Source: Helicobacteraceae bacterium
GTDB lineage: Bacteria; Campylobacterota; Campylobacteria; Campylobacterales; Sulfurimonadaceae
Direction: 5' to 3'
DNA length: 33,140 nucleotides
Assembly: GCA_015484575.1 (NCBI GenBank)
Contig: WFND01000167.1
Span: forward strand, 1 to 33,140
The stretch's first letter is position 1; each line of letters begins with the position of its first letter. The translations under genes and the position numbers were made by a program. Of the stretch, positions 26,430 through 33,140 are shown in pieces. Under the pieces are notes generated by a model. That model had not been told where the DNA came from and ran no database searches. It saw only the letters and a list, made by a program, of their open reading frames with translations.

Positions 26430-26922
26430 GAAGTTCCCTTCTGTAGTAAGGATTGCTCATATTTTCATTTCTTAGCATTTTAAGAGTCATAGTATCAAAA
26501 TCTATATAATTATCTCTCTTTTTCTCATAAGCACCAAAACCGTAGTGCATAGGAGTGTGATCTGTAAGTGAATACCATGCTTTATCTGCATCTATCCATC
26601 TTTTTGTGTCTATGGCATATACCCAGATTGTTAATTTATCTTTGAATTTCTTATCTTCCATCCATTTTGCCATACATCCTACATCATCAAAAAACCATGT
26701 TTTTCCATCCGGTGCGATCACTTGAGCCGAATCTTCAAGATGTTTTATGGGCATACCGCACTGTGTATCTTGATAGTGATTTAGCTTTATATTAAGAGCT
26801 TTTTTCTCTGTATTGCCCTCATAAACTGTTAACATCTGCTGTTTTGATGCACGAGATAAAAATATACCGACAATAGCTGCAACTATTAAAACTATGATAA
26901 GATATGGTAGAAATTTCTTCAT
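26416..26922 (-). CDS. NosL-like membrane-anchored protein
   Basis: N-terminal TM; CGMPIKHLEDSAQVIAPDGKTWFFDDVGCMAKWM. Confidence 0.78.
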   Translation of the reverse strand: MKKFLPYLIIVLIVAAIVGIFLSRASKQQMLTVYEGNTEKKALNIKLNHYQDTQCGMPIKHLEDSAQVIAPDGKTWFFDDVGCMAKWMEDKKFKDKLTIWVYAIDTKRWIDADKAWYSLTDHTPMHYGFGAYEKKRDNYIDFDTMTLKMLRNENMSNPYYRRELLGQH

Positions 26923-27884
26923 TATAAAAAGACTCCGTTTTTGATATAGTACAATAGCACATAAGTGCTACAAATTAGGATAAATGTTGTATTGAATATG
27001 ATAGAGTATCTAAATAATCTTGATAAATCTATATCTGTAAGATACTCTATTATACTTACGCTCATACCGAAAAATGTACCTAAAAAGAGAGTTCCCCAGA
27101 TAAAATATCCTATATAATAATATCCACTTTGAAGCATACAAAAAGGGCAAAGGTGAGTAGGAAGTTCGTAGATATATGTACCAAAAAAATAGACTACCGC
27201 ATAATAAGCTATATATAAAAAAGCGATATTGCTAAGAAGTGAGAAAAACTTAAAACGGTATATGGCAGTCGTTATACTTAGTGTAAATAGCAGATAAAAC
27301 AGAGCTAAGAGTTCATTTACATGTAAGTCAAAAGGTATAGGGTTAGATATGCCAGAAGCACCATATATGCTAGAACAGCAAGAGACTATGCTTTTTGTAG
27401 AGATATTTTTAAGATATAAAATATCAAGAACACTCTCACCGGCAATAAGAGCAAATATCAAGATAAACAGCCACAACTTTTTTTTGAAAAATGGATAGTT
27501 TTCCGCCTTTAAGTCGTAGTGGTTTAAGATAATCCAGATACCGACTAAAAAGAGTATAAATATTTTTAACCACAATAGCCATACGCCATACTTATTTGCA
27601 TTTATAACACCTGCGGCACACATAGCTCCGGGAACAACATCTGAGAGAGTATCTATCATATAGGCAAAATACGGCAATAAGATAATCTTAAAACTAAGGG
27701 TAAAAAAGATGATAAGCAGTACAAGATATGAGCGTTTTTCTAAAATATACTGTTTTGTTGTAGTAGCTTCAAAATTCCACGATTTTAAGATAGTTAAAAC
27801 ATTTATAAAAGCTACACTTAAAAGTATAAGAAGAAGAGTCTCTATAAATAAAAATACTATAACGCCGTTTGAGAGAAAAATCAT
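26922..27884 (-). CDS. Polytopic membrane protein with CPFC motif
   Basis: 320 aa, about eight hydrophobic segments; PTHLCPFCMLQSGYYYIGY plus SIVSCCSS and GAMCAAG cysteines. Confidence 0.7.
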   Translation of the reverse strand: MIFLSNGVIVFLFIETLLLILLSVAFINVLTILKSWNFEATTTKQYILEKRSYLVLLIIFFTLSFKIILLPYFAYMIDTLSDVVPGAMCAAGVINANKYGVWLLWLKIFILFLVGIWIILNHYDLKAENYPFFKKKLWLFILIFALIAGESVLDILYLKNISTKSIVSCCSSIYGASGISNPIPFDLHVNELLALFYLLFTLSITTAIYRFKFFSLLSNIAFLYIAYYAVVYFFGTYIYELPTHLCPFCMLQSGYYYIGYFIWGTLFLGTFFGMSVSIIEYLTDIDLSRLFRYSIIFNTTFILICSTYVLLYYIKNGVFL

Positions 27885-28547
27885 TTAAACAATAGTACCG
27901 TTTTGTATATTTATTATTTTGGCATCTATAGAATCAAAAATGCTGTCATGTGTAGCTATGACGATAGTCTTACCGTCATCATGCAACTTTTTTATAGTCT
28001 TAATAAATATTTTAGAGTTTTTTGCATCAAGATTTGCCGTAGGTTCATCACATAAAATCACTTTTGGTGAGTTTACCAAAGCTCTAGCTATTGCACATCT
28101 CTGCTTCTCTCCACCAGAGAGTAGTTTTACCTGCGTGTTAGCTTTGTGTTGAATCTGTGCCGTGTTCATAGCTGTTGCGGTTTTGTCTTTTAACTCTTTT
28201 GGTGTTATTGATTTGTGTATTAGAGGCGTAGTGATATTTTCAGCTACGCTTAACTCTTCAAAAAGATTAAAAGACTGAAAGATAAAACCGAGTTTATCGG
28301 CACGAAAAACAGAGGCGTGAAGATCTGGAAGCTTTGCGATGCTTTGATTGTCAATAACTACCGAACCGCTGCTAGGTTTGATTAATGAGCCTATGATGCT
28401 TAGCAGTGTTGATTTTCCACTACCGCTTACACCTTTTAATATAATCAATTCACCTTCGCTTACATGTAAAGATATATTTTTTAGAGCATGAAACTCATTT
28501 GGACGGGATTGATTATATATTTTATTGATATTTTCTAGTTTTATCAT
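27885..28547 (-). CDS. ABC transporter ATP-binding protein (LolD/MacB-type)
   Basis: Walker A GVSGSGKSTLL, signature LSGGEKQRCAIARAL, Walker B VILCDEPTANLD. Confidence 0.93.
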   Translation of the reverse strand: MIKLENINKIYNQSRPNEFHALKNISLHVSEGELIILKGVSGSGKSTLLSIIGSLIKPSSGSVVIDNQSIAKLPDLHASVFRADKLGFIFQSFNLFEELSVAENITTPLIHKSITPKELKDKTATAMNTAQIQHKANTQVKLLSGGEKQRCAIARALVNSPKVILCDEPTANLDAKNSKIFIKTIKKLHDDGKTIVIATHDSIFDSIDAKIINIQNGTIV

Positions 28548-29728
28548 CTCATTGCCTCAAGAGGATCTATCACGCTAGAACGCCATGCGGGTATTAAAAC
28601 AGCTGCCATAAAAGGTAATATATAAAATAAAAACAGCAGAAAAACAGCAGAAAAATCTACGCTCTTGTTTAATACTATATCTGTAGGAAGATTTGAATAT
28701 CCATAAAATATAGCTCCCAAAAGTGGTGCATTTAGAAAAAATACATATATAAAAGCGAGAATAAACCCAAGTAAAAATGCAAAAATTGCAACTATAAAGC
28801 TCTCACCTATTTTTAAGACGATAACATCTTTTATACTCCAACCCAAGGCTCTTAGTATCCCTATCTCTTTTTTATCACTGCTTTGAATCATAGAGTAACG
28901 CTGATACAGTATCATCATAAAAGTAAGTAAAACTATCATATAGAGTATAAGGAATATGCCGCCTTTATAGTTAAACAGCTTGTCGTAAGCTTTTTGTATA
29001 TCTGATTTTTGAATTATTCTTGTATCAAAGTGCTGTAAAATAAGCTTTATTTTTATATTGTCAGCCTCTAGTTCATTTGGACTGTAAAGTGCAAAATCTG
29101 TCGCTTCATCTTCATCAACACCTAAAATCTGACGTGCCAAATCTATATCCATAATAATCATATCGTTACTGACAAGAGAACTCTCCTTTGGAAAGTAGTC
29201 GTATATGTTTACCTCTATTTTAGAGCGATCAGGTGGTCTGAAAACATAATAATCAAAAAAATGATACCTGTCTAAAAAAGCTTTTACACCCTGACCTATA
29301 ATCATATTTGGCTTTGATAGAAACTTTTTTATATCTATATCGGAGATAATTTTCTTAAGTTTTTTGCTGTGGGCTAGTTCAAAAAAATCTATACCTACTA
29401 TAGTAAAATGATGCTCGTTCGGTTCATAAAAGTACTCTCCATAAACCCTAGGCTCTACATCTACAACTCCCTCTATGCTCTCAAACCCGTCAGCCCAAAA
29501 GAGAGGAACATCAACACTTCTTCCTCCACGCATCTTCTGTATGGTAAATTCAGGTTGAGATTTTAGTGTCTGTTTTATATCTTCTTGCAGAGCGTGAGAG
29601 AGTAAAAGTACGCTACTAAGTATAAAAACTATTAGAGTAGATATGAAAAATATGCTTAGATGTTTTACTCTATGTTTGTATAAAAGTAAAAATAGAAAAT
29701 TTAAAAAAAGTTTATTTGGCATATACAA
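28544..29728 (-). CDS. FtsX-like/MacB-type ABC transporter permease
   Basis: Four-TM layout with extracytoplasmic domain; KKEIGILRALGWSIKDVIVLKIGES and IPAWRSSVIDPLEAMR are typical of this family. Confidence 0.9.
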   Translation of the reverse strand: MYMPNKLFLNFLFLLLYKHRVKHLSIFFISTLIVFILSSVLLLSHALQEDIKQTLKSQPEFTIQKMRGGRSVDVPLFWADGFESIEGVVDVEPRVYGEYFYEPNEHHFTIVGIDFFELAHSKKLKKIISDIDIKKFLSKPNMIIGQGVKAFLDRYHFFDYYVFRPPDRSKIEVNIYDYFPKESSLVSNDMIIMDIDLARQILGVDEDEATDFALYSPNELEADNIKIKLILQHFDTRIIQKSDIQKAYDKLFNYKGGIFLILYMIVLLTFMMILYQRYSMIQSSDKKEIGILRALGWSIKDVIVLKIGESFIVAIFAFLLGFILAFIYVFFLNAPLLGAIFYGYSNLPTDIVLNKSVDFSAVFLLFLFYILPFMAAVLIPAWRSSVIDPLEAMR

Positions 29729-29924
29729 AATCCATCATATTTATAGGTTGCATAGTGGCAAAAAGTTTATCTCTGCTATCTGCATAGACTCTATTTTTAC
29801 TCTCAAAGTACTCAACTCCGAGAGAGATACAAGGAAGTGTCGTAAGATTTGCGACTGCTTCAATAGAGCGTGACTTGTGAGTAAAATGTACATAAACAGC
29901 TATAAAAGCAGAAGATAAAATCAA
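29712..29924 (-). CDS. Small single-TM protein of unknown function (start uncertain)
   Basis: Overlaps the permease start. The frame stays open upstream through a fuller hydrophobic segment (ITKLSYIFISLLSILILSSAFIAVYVHF). Confidence 0.5.
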   Translation of the reverse strand: MILSSAFIAVYVHFTHKSRSIEAVANLTTLPCISLGVEYFESKNRVYADSRDKLFATMQPINMMDFVYAK

Positions 29925-29976
29925 AATACTTAACAGTGATATAAATATGTAACTGAGTTTTGTGATAAGAGTATCC

Positions 29977-31029
29977 TTATAGTTTCTCGATTATAGCCGG
30001 TGTTACGCTTTTAAAGTTTAAAACTTCTGTAGCGAAATGATCTTTTTTAAAGCTCATGGCATCTGCTTTACTTGAAAATGAGACGAGTTCATTACCCATA
30101 GGTCCATATACGTTTGAGCCGATAACATACCACGCTTTTTCTGCCGGTATTGCAATTATATTATAATAGTCTGTAACTAAAATTTTATCAAGATTTTCTT
30201 TGCTGTTTAGATAAAATTTAAACATGTCTCTATTTCCGTCAAAAAAGTATGTTTTATTCTCTTTTGTGGTGATTTTAGCCGCCCATTTTGGGTATTTTGA
30301 TACAAACATACCGCATATTTGGCACTTTGCATCTGATGGAACTTTTATGGCATTAGATAGATTCGGCACTGATTTTTTAACAAGATAGATAGCGATTGCC
30401 TGTGCCTGTCTATCTTTTAGTTTTGCACATGAACCACTGTGCAAAACATACTCTTTTGCAGCGGCGTAAGAGTGAAATGCCGGTCTGTTTGCAGTTTTGC
30501 ACATTTTATCAAATATCATAGCACCTTTTTTTGATGCCATTTTACGTTTTTTGTTTATCATCTTATTATCTTTTGCAAGGTCTCGGTATGCTATATCTAC
30601 TGCTTGATGAAAGTTATATATTTTACCGCCATTTGCTTTTTGAAATTTTAGTGCATCCTCTTTTGATAAAAATGCGTATTTACTGTTCATGCTCATGGTA
30701 CCGGCTTTTTTGCTGCCGATAACATAGTAGGCATCATGTGCATTTATAAATTTTAATGTTTTTGCATCTACAACTTTTGCTTTTATTAAATCTGTATGCT
30801 GATTTGCATCTACAAGGCAGTGAAGAGAGCAGTATTGGAGTGTGTTGGTATTCTCTTTTAGTGCGTGAGAAGTTTTATAAAATTTAACAAGATTCATACC
30901 GCAATTTGGACAGTAAAGTTTCGTTTTGCCTTTTTGTAATAATTTAGCATCTTGGGGAGGAACGCTTTGAAACATTTTAGAAAATGAGAGCGAAGTTAAC
31001 AAAGTTAAGATAAGAAGAGCTTTAAACAT
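29977..31029 (-). CDS. Exported protein with two NosL-like domains
   Basis: Signal peptide; LYCPNCGMNLVKFYKTSHAL and CQICGMFVSKYPKWAAKITTKENKTYFFDG, each followed by an AYYVIGS/AWYVIGS..G.M segment. Confidence 0.8.
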   Translation of the reverse strand: MFKALLILTLLTSLSFSKMFQSVPPQDAKLLQKGKTKLYCPNCGMNLVKFYKTSHALKENTNTLQYCSLHCLVDANQHTDLIKAKVVDAKTLKFINAHDAYYVIGSKKAGTMSMNSKYAFLSKEDALKFQKANGGKIYNFHQAVDIAYRDLAKDNKMINKKRKMASKKGAMIFDKMCKTANRPAFHSYAAAKEYVLHSGSCAKLKDRQAQAIAIYLVKKSVPNLSNAIKVPSDAKCQICGMFVSKYPKWAAKITTKENKTYFFDGNRDMFKFYLNSKENLDKILVTDYYNIIAIPAEKAWYVIGSNVYGPMGNELVSFSSKADAMSFKKDHFATEVLNFKSVTPAIIEKL

Positions 31030-31087
31030 GATTTTTCCTTATAAAAAAAATATTCTACTATTATAAATGTAAAGTGTTACAAGAGTG

Positions 31088-32362
31088 TTAATTTATAAGC
31101 TGTAAAGGGTTGATATGGTAGTTTTTTTGAGTAACTTCTAGCATCAACTCTTTATTGACACGTCCTATAATAGAGCCTTTACGGATTTTTTTACCTTTTT
31201 TGATACTTGGTGCTATTTTGTCTAAATGAGCATATATAGTGTGTAGTCCATTTTTGTGTTCAACTATGACGACATTGTCTAGCATCGCCATCTCTTGAGC
31301 CATAACAACTTTGCCGTTTAGTATGTTTTTTACTTTTGCATTTGCATTTTTTGGTTTTAAAGATACAGATTCATTAAAGATTTTTATATTATAGATAGGG
31401 TCTGTATATGGTCCGAATTTTTTAGTAACACTGTATCCATCTAGTGGAGATATTGTCTTTTTGCCTCTGTATCTTTTTGTTTTTATTCTCTGATAACTGC
31501 TTCCGAGCTGTTTTACTTTTGGTAGATTTTTTGTATCTGCCAAGAAATTTTCCTGCTCTTTTTTGGCTTTTAGTATCTCCTGTTCTCTCTCTTTTTTCTG
31601 TGCCAAGAGTCTTTTTCTCTTAGCATCTTTTTTCTCTTTTATCTTCTCTTTTTTGATAATATTTAGACGAGCGAGTGTCTTTTTCAAGTTTTTTTGACCC
31701 TGAAGCAGTCTGTTTAACTCTTTTTGATACGCTTTTGTCTCTTCATTTAGTTTTTTTAATGCTCTGTTATTTTCATCTACCGCTAGAGCCAATTTATGCT
31801 CTTTTGAGTCAATAAGAGCTATTGATGTTCTCAGATCCGAAATTCTGCTTTTTAAAATTTTTATGGCACTGTCATTACCGCTATGAGAGCTTTGTAGATT
31901 TTTTATCTTATCCTCTGTCTGTTTGCATAAAATTTTTAGTGCCTCTTCTGTTATAAGACTCTGTGCATTTTTGGCACGTTCGTCAGTTAGTAAAAGTGAG
32001 AGTGAAGCATTTTTAGCTATGGCAAATGCTAACTTTTGTTCAATCTCATTTTGTGCTGTCTGAAGGTCATCTTGTGAAGTTTTTAGTAGTGAAAGCTCTT
32101 TTTTATTCTGCTCGTATAATCTGTTTTTCTCTTTTAGTTCTGCTCTTAATTTTTCAAGTTCACGCTGCTGTTTTAAGATTGTGCGATTTTGTTTCAATAT
32201 GGCTTTTGCATTTTTTGCCATACTAGAGTGGATATTTTTTGTCGATTTATTAAATGTTTTGAGTTTTGAGTTTGTGTTTATAATCTTCTCATCAATAGAT
32301 ATTTTAGCGTTACATGTAAGAGCTATAAATATAGATAAAAGAGTAAAAATTAAACGCATCAA
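31088..32362 (-). CDS. EnvC-like coiled-coil protein with degenerate LytM/M23 domain
   Basis: Signal peptide, long coiled coil, C-terminal LytM-like NGKVVMAQEMAMLDNVVIVEHKNGLHTIYAHLDKIAPSIKKGKKIRKGSIIGRV. Confidence 0.82.
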   Translation of the reverse strand: MMRLIFTLLSIFIALTCNAKISIDEKIINTNSKLKTFNKSTKNIHSSMAKNAKAILKQNRTILKQQRELEKLRAELKEKNRLYEQNKKELSLLKTSQDDLQTAQNEIEQKLAFAIAKNASLSLLLTDERAKNAQSLITEEALKILCKQTEDKIKNLQSSHSGNDSAIKILKSRISDLRTSIALIDSKEHKLALAVDENNRALKKLNEETKAYQKELNRLLQGQKNLKKTLARLNIIKKEKIKEKKDAKRKRLLAQKKEREQEILKAKKEQENFLADTKNLPKVKQLGSSYQRIKTKRYRGKKTISPLDGYSVTKKFGPYTDPIYNIKIFNESVSLKPKNANAKVKNILNGKVVMAQEMAMLDNVVIVEHKNGLHTIYAHLDKIAPSIKKGKKIRKGSIIGRVNKELMLEVTQKNYHINPLQLIN

Positions 32363-33140
32363 ACCTCTTCTTTATGACCCATAATTATCAGTGTTGCCAA
32401 TATAATAGATACTACTAACGCTACCTGAAATAAAACAGCCCCATCAGACAGCGGTAAGAAAATATCTATATCAATATTTACATTATGAAGCTGTTGATGA
32501 AGCCACTCTTGCTTGTCTAAAGTGAAAAATGTACCTATAACCAAGATAGATGCGATTACGGCATCAACGATAGATAGGCGAAATAACACAGCAGAACGCA
32601 ACCAGACAGGTGCTCCAAATAGTGCCATGATATTCATACGCTCCATATGTTGAAACTGCCAGATTCTCATCTCTTTGATTATCAATAAAGAGGTTACTAC
32701 AAAGACACAAACAGCCAAAATGCTAACAACATATTTAAAAAGAACCAGTAAGTTGTAGAGTGTGTCGTGTGTTTGTGAAAAACTCTCTACCTTCTTGATA
32801 GACGGTATCTTTAAAAGTGCCTCGTTTAGTTTTTTTATCTGTGTCGGTGAGGGGTAATTTTTTAGATGAACCCGATAAAATTTAGGAAGTGATATTTTTA
32901 AAAGGTCTAAATTTTTCTTTTTCATATTTTTAGTGATACGTTTTAAAACTTCATCAACGCTTATAGGTTCTGTGGATAAGATTATCTTATGTGCAGATAA
33001 AAAATCACTCTCCTTTATAGAGCTTTTGGCTACAACGATAACGGAGTAGTTGTCGGCTAGTTCTTTCTCGTATGAATCTATTGCACGATTGACGACTATG
33101 AATATCTGTATGGTAAACAAGATACTAAAGAGTGCTATTA
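32359..33140 (-). CDS. ftsX: FtsX-like cell-division permease, 5' truncated at window edge
   Basis: FtsX architecture (LLVLFKYVVSILAVCVFVVTSLLIIKEMRIWQFQHMERMNIMALFGAPVWLR). The frame is open upstream of the listed start to the window end (IALFSILFTIQIFIVVNRAI). Confidence 0.8.
   Translation of the reverse strand, partial: IALFSILFTIQIFIVVNRAIDSYEKELADNYSVIVVAKSSIKESDFLSAHKIILSTEPISVDEVLKRITKNMKKKNLDLLKISLPKFYRVHLKNYPSPTQIKKLNEALLKIPSIKKVESFSQTHDTLYNLLVLFKYVVSILAVCVFVVTSLLIIKEMRIWQFQHMERMNIMALFGAPVWLRSAVLFRLSIVDAVIASILVIGTFFTLDKQEWLHQQLHNVNIDIDIFLPLSDGAVLFQVALVVSIILATLIIMGHKEEV

Larger units (their letters stand above)
1970..32319. repeat. Dispersed 10-bp palindrome TTACATGTAA, 11 exact copies
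   Basis: Starts at 1970, 5025, 14857, 19100, 19298, 19874, 24780, 25188, 27317, 28460 and 32310; near-match TTACATGTAG at 4270. The coordinates span the set, not a continuous repeat. Confidence 0.9.

Noticed and set aside
25722-31029. Canonical nos (nitrous oxide reductase) gene cluster
   Set aside because: No NosZ, NosD or NosY recognised in the window, and the ABC transporter is LolCDE/MacB-like, so the NosL-type domains alone do not justify that label.
1970-32319. TTACATGTAA as the operator of a single regulator
   Set aside because: Most copies are inside coding regions of unrelated genes on both strands, which does not fit a classical operator set; a genome-wide iterated motif fits better.
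1-33140. CRISPR arrays, tRNA/rRNA genes, transposases, integrases or phage genes
   Set aside because: No regularly spaced direct repeats, no recognisable tRNA/rRNA sequence and no mobile-element proteins were seen by eye; a tRNAscan/IS search was not possible here.

Overview
This 33.1 kb window is AT-rich and gene-dense. Its gene content (flhA, rpsO, flgH, kdsB, NosL-type genes) looks like a Campylobacterota (Sulfurimonas-like) chromosome; the taxonomic call is inference. Both ends cut through genes: an AMIN/amidase at the left edge and an FtsX-like protein at the right. The main accessory feature is a co-directional chemosensory cluster (~5165-18541, + strand) inserted between rpsO and kdsB. 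In order it encodes an Aer-type PAS protein, a TM-less receptor with TWO MCP signalling tips, a three-CheW-domain protein, CheB, a HEAT-repeat protein, CheR, CheY, a 129-aa CheZ-like mini-protein, a second CheY, CheA, a CheW-fold protein with a CZB zinc domain inserted in it, a STAS-like protein, a ParA-type ATPase, a long receiver protein with a CheZ-like acidic tail, and a small Cys/His protein. My main hypothesis is that this is a self-contained cytoplasmic, possibly double-layered chemosensory array with its own positioning ATPase and phosphatase. A second locus (25722-31029, - strand) combines two NosL-type proteins, a LolCDE/MacB-type ABC transporter, a CPFC membrane protein and a TauE/SafE protein, with no nosZ in view. 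Independently of the genes, the perfect palindrome TTACATGTAA occurs 11 times by eye (about 0.1-0.2 expected by chance), mostly outside the che cluster and mostly within coding sequence.
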